DNA from: Gnetum montanum
Taxonomy: Eukaryota; Streptophyta; Gnetopsida; Gnetales; Gnetaceae
Direction: 5' to 3'
Length of the DNA stretch: 64,000 bases
NCBI GenBank assembly: GCA_015680685.1
Contig: MNCI01034636.1
Span: forward strand, 601,617 to 665,616
Part shown: in pieces, positions 24,901 to 36,690 of the stretch
Layout: each line of letters begins with the position of its first letter
Position numbering within the stretch: the first letter of the stretch is position 1
Program-made: the position numbers and the translations under genes
Notes under the pieces: model-generated
What the model saw: the letters and a program-made list of their open reading frames with translations, nothing else
Told to the model about the DNA's origin: nothing
Databases searched by the model: none

Positions 24901-27900
24901 TTTTAAATAAAATTTTAAAAAATGGATTTATGGGTTAAGAGAAATATGATTAAATGATTAGCATCTAAGCCCATAAACCTTCATGATGCTAGCAAAGTAG
25001 CTCAATATCATCAAAACATGTATAGAATATTCCTAATAAAGCAAATTAAAAGATGAAGCTCTGGGTATTAATAAGCAAGTTCAAGATAAATTTCAAGTTA
25101 CAAAGTCATTAATAGTCAAAGCTAAGAATTGAAATAGAGCCATCAATGAAGCACCAAAAAACATCCTTGAAGCCTCTTAGAATCTTCTCTATGATAAGTT
25201 AAAATGTCTCATAAGAAGAGAGAAGAAGCACCATAGAAATTCCAAGATGTCAACACCTATGCATTTTTAGATTACCTACAATAATTCAAGCTAAATATTT
25301 ATCAACTTTGGCAATGGATTGATATCATATATCTTGAATTAGAAGTGGTTGAAAGAGACCTTTTTAGCTTTAATGAAGATCATGATTTGGTAGAGAAAAT
25401 AGGGCTTTGTGTTATGGAAATAATAGAAGACTAGTGAAAAATATACAAGAGAAATAGGCCATATTTATGAAGAAGTATAGAAAGGTGTAGGAATTATTTG
25501 ATTTAGCTAGAGCTAAAAGAAATCTATTACCTCAATATAAATAGGGTTTTCTAGACATGATGATCATGGCAGTTACAGGAATAATGAATGAAACTACTAA
25601 GAAGAAATTAGAATTAGAACAAGCTTATTCTAGCATGGAGCTACTTAAATTGAAATAACCAATTCTATAATAGAATCAATTTTGGGTGAAACAAGCATTA
25701 AAGAAGTCTTAAAGATACTTAATGATACTAAACTAGATATGATGAGTCAAGCTGTTAAGGCTCTTCTTAATCATGGAAGGTTATCTTAACAACTATTAAC
25801 TAAAGGACACCAGTTTTAGAGAATGAGGATAATATATCAAGAAACCAAACAACTGTCAAACTACCTATACCTATATGAGGAGAATGTAAGGCTAATGGAG
25901 CCTTAACTCTTGTAATGGTTATAACTGCCAAAGGCTACTATATAAAGACTAGAGATGATTTGTCAAAAAAGAAGAATTCTAGTAGGGAAATTTTAGAAAA
26001 GAAAAGCTTGTAAAAAGACTTTTTTTCTAATGACATTTTAAATAGGTTTTATCTATCTCTTTTATATTTTATTTTCAGGTAGTAATTATATTAAATAGCT
26101 TTTTTTTACATGTCTAGCCTAGTCATTACATAGCTATGTTTGGATGAAATGTTAGTTTTGAAATAGCTTATTTTCTCTATGAGCTAAGGTTTAACTTATT
26201 TCTATTTTTCTAGTTGAATAAGATAACTTTTATAAGTGTTTGTTCTAAATTAGTCTAATAGAGCAGTAATGTTTCATTTTGTTAAATTTCAAGCTATTTA
26301 AATAATATTTCTACCATAGTCTCCTACTCTATTTAGTAAAACTTTTATGATCTAGCTTCAATAAGTTAGCTAAAAAATAACTCAAAATTAAAGATTGACA
26401 ACTTCTATAAAACCACTCATCCATTATATTAGTTATGGAAGATTTAAGGCTACGCTTATAGGAAAGCTATTCAATTTCCTTTAATTATGCTAAAAGATAG
26501 CTCCAAGGGATAGTCATTAACTACATATAAAATAATACATTTTTGGTAAAACTTTCCATTGTTGAATATTATGAGCCATATTTAGCTCAATTGTACCAAC
26601 AAAAGATATGTGAAGGTATATGTACCTTGGTAATACTAAATACCAGCGACCATCTAAAATGAGTAATCACAATAAGTTGTTTCCTATGGTAGGGTAGTTC
26701 CCCTACTATAATAGCACCATATCAAACCTATATCATACTAAAGAATGTAAGTTAACCATTGATCCACTTAGTTCTATTTTCCTATACATGTTAAATATCT
26801 AGGTTTATTTGTTTTACAAGCCCTTGAAGAGCTTGGTTAAAATTAAACATATCAAGTATTGAAAGCTATCAAGTTGGTTTACTGAATCTTAATTGAATTA
26901 ATTACATTCTATTTTGGATATAACATATATCCATGTAGTGGACTTCCATGATACTACTCCCATACTTGGTACTTCTAACTTTGTTTATTGAAAACTAATT
27001 GGATTAATGACATCACATTCTATTTTGGAAACAACACACATCCATTTGATCAACTCCCATGGCACTCCTCTCATACTTGTTAATCATAATAATAGTTTTT
27101 AATTTAAACTACCTACTTGAAACTATCAATAAGTTTATTATTGCACCTCTTGTAACAATTTTTATATTACCATAAGTTTCAAACTACTATGTCATAATTT
27201 TCAAACCTTCATGTCATTATCAAACTACCATGCCATTATTACCATCAGGTTATGCAATTCATTAAAATTGATCAAGTTAATATCTATGTATTGTAGTGAT
27301 CTTTTTTAGCTTAGTATTTCCTTACCATTAGGTTAGGCTATTCATTGTAATTGATCAAGTTGTGATATATTTATTGTAGTGATATTCCACTTACTATTTC
27401 CTCTTGTAAAGGTTTTAAAAAATAATCTTATTTCTTCAAATAATTTTAAATCCCTTCAACTCAAGTTGTATGAATGTTATATATGATGAGACATGTAAGC
27501 AATTGAGTAAAGGACAAAATTAAAAATACGTAGAACATTTAACTTCCTAACAAGATAATGGAAAATAATGTTTAAAGCTATGGACTTGTTAGAGGTAGTT
27601 AAGTATTTTCTTCATAATGGATGATAAGAACATTAATCCACCTCTCTTTTTTTGTATCTGTAACATTTCTAGTAGTCATAGTAATCATGTGTATGTGTTT
27701 GAATCTCTTATCTGAGTTATTTGTATGATTTTTCATGATTGGGTAGGCAATGGTGAGTCACTGAAAATTGCAAGAGATCATAGTCTCCACTATAAGAAAC
27801 TGCAAGTTGTAATCTATAACAATTGATCATCCAAGAGGAAATTATGAATTCTTTGTAATCTTTAGACAAGTACAAGGCTACTACAAATGTAGGAAGTTGC

Positions 27901-28383
27901 ATTCCTAGGATGAGCTATAGTAGAATGTAGCTTAATCATAGTTTGGAGAGAAATAATGACTAAATTTTATTGGGTTTTACTAGTACGGAGGACTACAAGT
28001 TGTAGTCCCATTATAGTTAAGCTATTGCAAGTTGCTACAACTCATAAGTGCTTATAATCTAATTAAATGTAAAAATTTTGAAAGGCATAAATTTTGAGCA
28101 AATTTTTAGGTGAAGATTCATAATCACTAAAGCTTATAAAATGGTTAAATGAATCTCTAAAGTGATCATCCTACCTTTTCATAGAATTGGGAGCTCTAAA
28201 TAGAGATAGAATGTCTTAATTGTAAGACCAATTGTGATTTCTCATCTTGAGCATTGTGATCAAGGATTGTAAGCATGTGAAAGGATTATCTTGGGTCTTG
28301 TTCCAAATTCTTGTTATGTGTGTTCTTCCAACATTATACTTTAAATTTTGGTATTAAATAAAGAAGAAATTTTTTCTTGTACA
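24900..28383. other. AT-rich intergenic DNA with local duplications
   Basis: No gene recognised. Two local tandem duplications are visible: about 26880-26985 with 26986-27095 (shared ACATTCTATTTTGGA...CCATG...ACTCCCATACTTG-like blocks), and about 27241-27325 with 27326-27410 (shared TTACCATTAGGTTA...GATCAAGTT...TTGTAGTGAT blocks). The stretch 25380-25830 has a vaguely coding look but no domain I can name. Confidence 0.45.
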
Positions 28384-29491
28384 TGAGGATCGAGAACTTA
28401 TAAGGAGGTTTGAATAAGTTTTCCAAAAGGAAAATTTATCAACTAGAAAAACCACAACCAAATTTTATGTGGCTTCCCAACTTGGGTACATCCACACTCA
28501 GAGGGTAGAATCCTTACACACGTCTAGACTTTGTTTTTCAAAAATGTGATTTGAAGGGTACCACATTCTATACAAGCTCTAAGATTCACATCAGAGTGTT
28601 TCATTGTAGCAAAACCACTCAATCCTACAAGGTCCCAACAAGCTCAAAATGTGATTTCAAGGACCCCCACAACATTGGGCTCTACTCTAGATTGTTTTGA
28701 TGCTACAAAAACATTTAATCCCATAGGCTCCTAACAAGATCAATGATGATGAATTTTAGTAAGAAGCGCATTAATCCCATAGGGCTACAAGAGAGACAGA
28801 CAAAAGCACAAGGAAAGAGTGTAACTCAAATTATAGATCCTAGTACTTTTAAGCATAGTTCTAGAAATAATCAAGCAAATGATGTGACCAATGAAGTACA
28901 TAAGTATAATAAAAAATAATAGATAATGATCACTTTGATGTTGACAATACTTGCACAATACTCAAAGATTTGAAGTCTTCTTATAGCATCGGAGTTTCTA
29001 AAAACACCTTGAAATTCGTGCAATGGCTACTTAATGACTAGTGTAGATGTCTCTTTTGAAATTGGGATGTCTACATGAGATTTGCCTCAATTCTAAAGAG
29101 ATAGCTCTTTCTAAAGTTGGATGTCTCTGAGGATATGTCTTCTTTCCAAAGCAGATGTCTCCTATTTCTAGGAGACATCTTCCTGTGAAAGACTTTCTTT
29201 TCGCCAAGATGTCTTCTATTCCTTAGAGACGTCTTCTCAACATTTGAGCTCTAGTTCCTAAGACTTTCTCTCATTAATTTGGATTCCTCTCAGTCCCTGA
29301 AGCATCTTCATTTAGCTTTTAGTCTTCAGGCTTGTTCATTCTCTCATTTTTCCTATGAATTCTTTTACTTTGATAGTCATGCTTCCTTGAATCCTTATGA
29401 AGATCTTGTTCATGTCCTACAAACATAATATCCACAAAAACAATCTTTTTTCTCCATCTTCCTTAAGGTTTTGACATACCAAAGGTCAACA
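28384..29491 (-). repeat. 3' LTR of C1
   Basis: Minus-strand reading TGTTGACC...TTCTCGATCCTCA, 1108 bases. The U3 part contains about eight variants of the palindrome AGACGTCT at 29043-29235, mostly as AGATGTCT or AGACATCT. Aligns with 52028-53117. Confidence 0.88.
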
Positions 29492-29505
29492 ATCTTCCCC
29501 TTTTT
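29492..29505 (-). other. Polypurine tract of C1
   Basis: Minus strand reads AAAAAGGGGAAGAT directly before the LTR start TGTTGACC. This placement fixes the orientation of C1. Confidence 0.8.
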
Positions 29506-29894
29506 AGTGATGTTTAAAACTAAAGAAAATGGATTAGTGGACATGCAATTTAAATAAGATTGAATTACTTAAGACATATAAATTCCAATGGTAGACAAAG
29601 TTATAACTAGAATAATGGTTCTAAAGCTCAAGGCATAGGGTAGAGATTGCATGAAATCTAAAATGAAACTATACTATGAAAAGGCAAAACTTGTCTCCAT
29701 AATAAAGCAACAAAACACATAATCATGATGTAGAAGCAAGCATAATCTATCCATAAACTATCCACAAACTATCCACAATACTTACAGCTGCTAAAATATC
29801 CTCAACATATACAAAAACCACATATGTGCAAGTCCACAATAAAAACCACATATGTGTACACCATCAAAAACTATCTCCTCCTTTTTGAATAGCA

Positions 29895-30247
29895 TCAAAA
29901 AGGACTCTAATCATTGACCTTGGTCGCATCATCTGAATCCGCATCTAAAGAAACTATAGCTAGAGAAGGTTTGTAGGTCTCCTCCTCATCATCATCACTA
30001 CTAGTATTAGCACTAGAGACATGCTACTCAACATCATCACCTAAAGATGGTACCCAAAAAGGAGCTCTCTATGGATGAACCTTCACTCAAAATCTAGATG
30101 AATCTGGTGGATTATGCTAAGATGGAACTAGCTGAGAAGATGAGAAAGCACCCTTCCTCTAATAGGTAAGGGGATTGACAAGCCTCCATTAGGACAAAGT
30201 CCCAAAGATGCTCTCTATGCCCTATTACTCAAAAGACCTAGGTTCAT
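29895..30247 (-). pseudogene. C1 second ORF, C-terminal segment
   Basis: This is the last part of the extra ORF of C1, separated from its middle by the nested element A2. The minus frame ends in an acidic tail (SSDDDEEETYKPSLAIVSLD, then ADSDDATKVND) and stops at TGA 29895-29897. In-frame TAG codons lie before it. Roughly 400 noncoding bases follow before the PPT. No domain is recognised in this part. The link to 39884-40578 rests on position and the shared frame style, not on an unbroken sequence. Confidence 0.55.
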
Positions 30248-31092
30248 TGATGAGCAATGAGGTATCCCTATGCTCAACCATACGAATACGAGCATACACG
30301 CACGATTCAGTCAAATTCCAAGGACTAAGTGCTTATGCGCCTTTACAAAACCTAGATGGGTTAGTCAATCGTTGTCTTCCCAAGCTTACTTGTATAGCAA
30401 AATTGTATGTAAAGTAAACTTGAGGTATATGATTTTTATATGTTTTTATGTTTTATGTTCTGGTGCTACAAAGGGAGAAGTGAACTAATTAAGTAACCAC
30501 TTTAATTTAACTAATCGACTATGCTCTAACTAGTCCTAACACTAGCATTTGTTCTCACTTACCATCCACATCCTGAACTAGTGCAATACTACTAGGATTA
30601 CCAAACACTAATTGTTACTGGGTTACCAAGTGTTCCACGCATGCTCAAAGTGGTCGTATTGAGTGTGCTTACTTGGGAGAGTAACAAGGTAAGAGAGAGA
30701 ACATTAATTAACTAAGGAAAGCATTAAATAACTATAAATAACATTAAATAAGCTATTCTAAATGTTGCAAGGTTTATCACAAAGTTCATATTTATTTCCA
30801 ACCGCAAGGTGTGCTCAGGTACACAATGCGCAAATAAGGATTCGTTCGCTTTATGACTCCTACTATGGGCACTCAAAAATAATTCTAACTCTGAGAATGA
30901 AAAAAGACAAGAGTTTGGGTAAGGGACTAAGATTAATGAACTAACTATTGTCAAAAAAAGTGTGCCCACCTCTTATTTATAGGTGACAAGATAGGCCTCG
31001 ATATTAGATGTCCGATATCGCTTGGAAGGCTCCAATATCACGTACCCAATATCGCGGATGCGATATCACAACCCCGATATTGTGGCTCATCA
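30248..31092 (-). repeat. 3' LTR of A2
   Basis: TGATGAG...CTCATCA, 845 bases. On the minus strand the U3 holds five or six GATATCG-type motifs (about 30990-31085), then CCTATAAATAAGAGG near 30970. Short open frames at 30208-30488 and 30724-30969 also occur in similar form in the other LTRs, so they are LTR sequence, not genes. Confidence 0.88.
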
Positions 31093-31130
31093 TACCCCCA
31101 TGACTGAATGAAAACTCGTCCTCGAGTTCC
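31093..31130 (-). other. PPT and upstream conserved block of A2
   Basis: Minus strand ends in CATGGGGGTA right before the LTR. Just upstream, AACTCGAGGACGAGTTTT is nearly identical to 48234-48252 in A3, followed in both by ATTCA and the G run. Shared priming sequence ties A2 and A3 into one replication family. Confidence 0.8.
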
Positions 31131-33330
31131 TTACAAAATATTGGGAAGGTATGGTATTATTGACTAAATGAGAACTAACAACGATAGGGAATAACAGACT
31201 CAAAGTGCCCAGGGAACGGATCGACAAACATATTACAACATTGGTGTTCATGCCCTTTGTGGTGAACACTATACATAGATGACATCTAGACCCTCATTCG
31301 ATAGCTTGAGCAAAAAGAGAGAGAAAAAAATAAGGCACATTGCTGCTGATGTTAGAAATGTGCACTTTGTTGTTCATCCATAGCCACATGACCAAACTTG
31401 TTCCTTGTGTAAATGCTCCAGCTCCAGTCCATCCTGAGTGCTTCCTCCTACCCCAGTCCATTGTTCGTGTAATCGCCATCTACACATACAACACAATCAC
31501 GAATTAGCAAGGATAGATAAGTCACAATGTAGTTGATACCTTGCCTCAATATAAGCACATTGGCTGGGCTGTGGGTATGGTAGATACTGGGTTAGAGGTT
31601 TTTAACTAATAACTACCCAAGGTGTAGGGGGGAGATAGGTAATTGAATGGAAAAATTTATGACAGGGCCCCCACAACTAAGAGTGAACCTCCATTAGCAA
31701 TAGGGTGGAAAAACTAAAGGAATAATGAAGATGAGGGAAATAACAATGGTGAAGCTAATAAAATGGATGTCAAGGATGGGGATGAAATAAGAAATGATTG
31801 ATTGCAAAGAATGTTTAAGGGAAAGAACTTAACAATTGCACCAAAAAGGAATGCCAATGGATCCTCCCCAAAGCAGGCCCATGCCTTTTATGCCCTGATA
31901 GACCCACAAACCAAAGAGTCTATGGGCTCTTGGAATGACATATGGAAACAAAGGTTAAGAACTTACCCACAAGAATTTACTGAAGACTAACAATGCATCA
32001 ACGAAGACGTAGAATAATCATAAAACTGACAATGAGGTGGAATAAGGGAAGAAATATGGAAAGAGAGGAAATGGAATGGAATCCCAAGAGCAAATTTGTG
32101 TAAAGTCCCCTGTGTAGTATGTGGTTAAGGTGACTGAATAAAATTCATCCCAAGTTCGGACTCACCAACCACATCCAGTGACCTCACATCAACACATTTA
32201 ACCAACCTATCCTTATGAATCAACAACAATGCATCCATCAAGTCACCACCATTCCAAAGAGAGAAAGATAGGAAAGTAGGAAGTGAGAAAGGGCTTTAGG
32301 TAGAGGGAACCTTCAGGCATGGGTAACATGTCTTTCCAATGCCATAACTAGTGTTTGTAGCCCATGTTTCTTTGTTATGTCTACGGGGTATGTTTTGAAT
32401 TCCCACTAGTTTTTTTTTTTTTTTTGTGAGAAGCACACCATGCAAAGACTTATTTAGTTTATATTCATTCAACTTCCTGATATTTAGTCAATAGTGAAAT
32501 GGCAGAAAACCCATGAAAAACATCCAAGTACCCAAGAGAATAGCCAGCACAAATGCATCGAATCCCCTTGAGGTCACACCCTTTTCAACCATTGAATCCT
32601 TCCTTGGTTTGAAGACTACCAAGTCACCACTTCATTAATAATTTTTCTTATTAAAAGAGATAGTACAGTTCCAAAGCCAAGGGAGACCACAACGTTGAAT
32701 GGATGAATGGATGATGTGGACTCATTGCCTATTTTATCAAAAGAACCATATCTTAGTATCAACATTGAAAATCGAAGGTAAAAATCGAACATTAGCAATC
32801 CATATTATTATAGTCCAACTCATCATCATGAGCACTTATTATATGATGAATGAAAGTAAATCAAACAAAGAAATAGTAAAAATGTGAACGATGGTGTAAA
32901 AAAATAAGTAAAATTAAAAAGATGTGTAAAAAAAATACAAAAGGAACTGAGGGCTTCAAATGGTTAGCATTGGTGGCCACCTCCCCCATGACTGAGTTGG
33001 AGGGAGGAAATCTAAAATAGCGAGCAAGATTGTCCACCAATAGAGGTAGTATGGATACTAGCTATTCTAGGCTCATGGAAAGGTTTGGTTTGTTGAATGT
33101 TGACCAAAAATTTCTTATCTGGGCTCTCAGGTTTGTAAATCATCATGGCTCCTAAAGAAAAAGTTGCATGAATAATTAAGGTCCTTCCCATAGCATTTGA
33201 AATTTAATGCATTGTGGCATGTGTGTGGAGTTCTAATAAAGAACCTTATCTCCTAGTTGGTACTTAACTTTTCTAATTTTTAGGTCATGACATCATTAAT
33301 AAAGGCTTTATGTAATTCATTAGATGATAG
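31131..33330 (-). other. Noncoding 3' region of A2
   Basis: No gene is seen. The stretch aligns with the left edge of the window (A1), including the CACATCAACA...CACCACCATTC block at about 32180-32260. It contains a 16-base T run near 32410. The small open frames 31802-31990 and 32616-32887 have no recognisable product. Confidence 0.5.
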
Positions 33331-33339
33331 GGTGACTAA

Positions 33340-34260
33340 TCAGTTCTCATCTAGCAGGTTAAGGTTCATTAACTGTTGTTTTTTTGCTAGATTAAGGTTA
33401 AGTCTGAGATCACACGTCGTAGATAGTGTACAGAGTTCTACTTGAATAGGAAGCATTGGGATTTTTCCATACACTAACTCATAGGGAGAGTAGCCTATAG
33501 CAAGTTTCCTTGTGGAGTGGTATGCCCAAAGAACATCATTCAATTTGGTAATCTAGTCTCACCTATATTTGCTAATGGTTCTTATAAATATTTTCATAAT
33601 CTCCCTATTGGTTACTTCAGCTTGACCATTTGCTTGAGGGTGGTATGGTGTAGTCAACTTGTGTTTAACTCCTACGTGTTGCATCAATTTTTGAAAAGTC
33701 TCACCTATAAAATGTGTGCCATTGTCAGAAATAAGTGCACAAGGCACACCAAACCTATTAACGATTTGTTGTTGAACAAATCATGCAGCGGTAGATAATG
33801 TACAATTTGTAATAGTGGCTGCTTCTACCCATTTTGTGAAATAGTCAACCACAACAACAATGTAGGCTTTTCCATTAGACATTGGTGTAATAGGCCCCAT
33901 AAAATCAATTCTCCATATGTTGAATGGTTTTAAAGATTGAATCCATTGTTGTGGACCCTCCATTCGAGCAGTCATTCCCCCATCACATTGGTAGCACTCA
34001 CAAGATTGGATGAAATGATGAATGTCCCGGAACAATGTAGGCCAATAATATCCTTCAAGCAAGATTTTAATGGTTGTTCATCTCCCAACATAATGACCCC
34101 CACAAGGGCCTTCATGTGCATCTTGGAGAACTCTTAATTGATCTACATCAAGAACACACCATAGAACCAAGCCATTGGGACATACCTTATAAAGGTGTCC
34201 ATTGATTTCCATGAAATATTTGGCTCAGTGAAGAACCTACTGTTTCTTTTTAGCATCTAA
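33340..34260 (-). pseudogene. A2 integrase pseudogene, catalytic residues kept
   Basis: On minus: zinc-binding segment (HEGPCGGHY, then SCECYQCDGGMT), then the core with the first Asp in VVVVDYFTKWVEA, the second in ISDNGTHF and the Glu in NGQAEVTNREI. The DDE triad is therefore complete, in contrast to A1. The end (33543-33340) reads MNDVLWAYHSTRKLAIGYSP and continues PYELVYGK. TGA near 33781 and further stops near 33559 interrupt the frame. Confidence 0.85.
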
Positions 34261-34269
34261 CTCTTGTGG

Positions 34270-34935
34270 CGTTTGTTATGTAAGGAGATAGGTAAGAATG
34301 CTACTATAGCAATTTGTTTCCATGGTTAATTGACTATTTACTACACCTACAAAGAGGTATTTATCAGGAAAGTGATCAAAAAGCAGATATTCATCCTCTT
34401 TGTTGTCCCATCTTAACTGAGATAAATGATCAGCAACAACGTTCTTGGTTCCTTTATGATCAATCATTGTAAGATCAAACTCTTGTAAGATTATAAGCCA
34501 TCGTATGATGTGAGGGCTCACCATTGGTTTATTTAGTAAGAACTAAATTGCACTATGGTCTGTGTGCACAAATACCTTATAGCCCAATACATAGTGCCTA
34601 AACTTATCTAGTGCAAACACCACAGCCATTAATTCCTTTTCCATTGTGGTGTAGTTTAATTGTGCACCATCAATACTCCTACTTGCATAGTGGATGTAAT
34701 AAGGACATTTTTGGTCATTTAACTATGTAAGTACAGCTCCTAGAGCATAGTTGGATGTGTCAGTCATGATGTGGAATGGTCTTGACTAGTTAAGAGCTTG
34801 TAGAATAGGTGTTTCTACAAGTGTCCATTTTAAAGTTTGAAAAGCTAACTCACATTCTCTGGTCCATTCGAAATGTACATCCTTTTTGTTAGTTCAACCA
34901 AAGGTTTTGCAACCCTTGAAAAGTTCTCTATGAAT
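34270..34935 (-). pseudogene. A2 RNase H pseudogene
   Basis: RNase H remnant between RT and integrase. The minus frame 34524-34276 shows RWLIILQEFDLTMIDHKGTK and VVADHLSQL, the classic end of Ty3/gypsy RNase H before integrase. Upstream parts are split among frames with TAG and TAA stops. Confidence 0.75.
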
Positions 34936-36060
34936 CTTCTATAATAGCCAGTGTGTCCAAGGAATGATCAAATATCTTTTACCATTTCAGGTTGGCATGT
35001 GATTCCTTGGATGACTTTGATTTTTTCGAGGTCTACCTCTATCCCTGTTTGTGAAATCTTATGCCCTAATACTATGCCTTCCTGGACCATTAAATGGCTT
35101 TTTTTCCAATTGAGTCTTAAATTGGTTTCAACACACTGCTTTAGTACTTGCTCTAATCAGTCCAAGGCTTTATCAAAGTTCACTCCGTAGGTCGAGAAAT
35201 CATCCATGAAGACCTCCAAACCATTTCCTATTTGCTACTAGAAGATACTTAGAACTAAACGTTAAAACATTGTAGGAGCATTGCACAAGCCAAACGGCAT
35301 CTATTTGTATGCAAATGTCCCCCAAGGACTTGTGAACATGGTATTGGCTTGGTTTTCTAGTGCTATTTGGATTTGATTGTATCCATTGTATCCATCCAAA
35401 AAACTATAGTAGTAATGCCCTACAATGGTGTCTAAGACCTGGTCGACAAATGACAATGGAAAGTGGTCTTTGAATGTTGCCATGTTTAGTAGCCTAAAGT
35501 CTATACACACCCTCCATTTACCTCCCTTTTTTAGCACAATGACTAATGAACTAACCCATTCTCTATCAACAATGGGGTAGATGAACCTAGCTTTTAGAAG
35601 TTGTTCAATCTCTTCTTTAACCACTTGCTTTAGCTTTGGGTTCAATTGCCTCTGTGATTGTCATTGAGGCTTCATGGAGGGGTCATTGTAAATACTATGT
35701 TGGCATATCCTAGGGTCTATTTTAGTTAATTTGGGATATGACCAAGCAAAGTCTTTCGACCATTTTTTCACCATTTTCAGTAGTCTCTCTTTTTTTTGAG
35801 GAGTGAGCCTAGCATTAATAATTACTAGTTTTTCATTTTTAATAAATGTGTACTCCATACCGGTGGGTAATGATTTTAACTTTAGGGACTCTTGCTTAAA
35901 TTTTTCAGGGATTTCCAACTTTCCCCAGTTGATATTTTCAATGTTGAGACTTGAAAGTTGGCAATGGACTTGCTCTAATGTGTCTATGCTATCAATGTAA
36001 GCGCAAGTCAAACCCTCAGTTGGTTCCATGCATATAATTGAGTTGCTCTCTTAGTCAGCT
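34935..36060 (-). pseudogene. A2 reverse transcriptase pseudogene
   Basis: The Athila-type linker (36029-35661: LKSLPTGMEYTFIKNEKLV, SKDFAWSYPKLTKIDPRICQH) precedes RT (35645-35301: VCIDFRLLNMATFKDHFPL, FLDGYNGYNQIQIA, TSPWGTFAYK). The catalytic box lies near 35205 as FMDDFSTYG with both Asp residues. Stops near 35655 and 35295 and a few TAG codons break the frame. Confidence 0.85.
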
Positions 36061-36179
36061 GTCAGCCACTAGGTGTCTTCCTATCTTGTGGCTATTACAT
36101 ATAGGCATCTTTGTATGTTAGTTACTTGTGCACACTGGTTGCATGCAGGCAATGTTAAACATTGTATAAACCAAGACTT

Positions 36180-36690
36180 CTACACACAACTACACTCTGT
36201 GTCACTATATGTGATGCACATAAATTTCTTCTTCTCAATCTTTTCAAACATATTTTCCTTTGATATCTCTAGCAAAAGATCACATATTCCTAGGTGTGTG
36301 TCGATTGTGCTTAGCCATGCTCTTCCCATTATGATTGGGAAGTCCTCCTTACAGTTGTTGACTTGAATCACTAGGGAGTCAGCTGGATATAACCATCCAC
36401 AAATAGTGGTAACAATGTCCTCTACTAGTCCTAATGGAATAGTGATGGACTAGTCGGCTAGCTTTAAATGAATGTTACTCTTTTTAAGTGGAGGCAGGTT
36501 CCTGGCTTTGTACATTTCTTGAGAGATTAAGTTGACAATAGAACCTGAATCCAAAAGAGCTTTGCACAAGTCATTCCCATTGATTTGGAAATATATAAGA
36601 GGACTCCTAGGATTAGAGAATTTCCTAGGAAGATGATCAGCCTTAATCCAATCGGTAATGACATGCGCCAACATGACCGTGTGCATTGAA
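36180..36690 (-). pseudogene. A2 protease pseudogene
   Basis: Retropepsin with the active-site motif LLDSGS (D-S-G-S) followed by VNLISQEMY. The second half reads DFPIIMGRAWLSTIDTHLG, the usual ILGRPWL-type strand. A TAG near 36450 separates the halves. It is closely similar to the A1 copy at 5138-5734. Confidence 0.8.

Noticed and set aside
25380-25830. Possible degraded coding region (helical, Lys/Glu-rich runs such as NETTKKKLELEQAYSSM)
   Set aside because: No recognisable domain, no splice structure and many stops in all frames.
30762-30969. Paired plus and minus open frames repeated at 39509-39754
   Set aside because: They are the same LTR segment present in both A2 LTRs; repetition reflects the LTR, not a gene.
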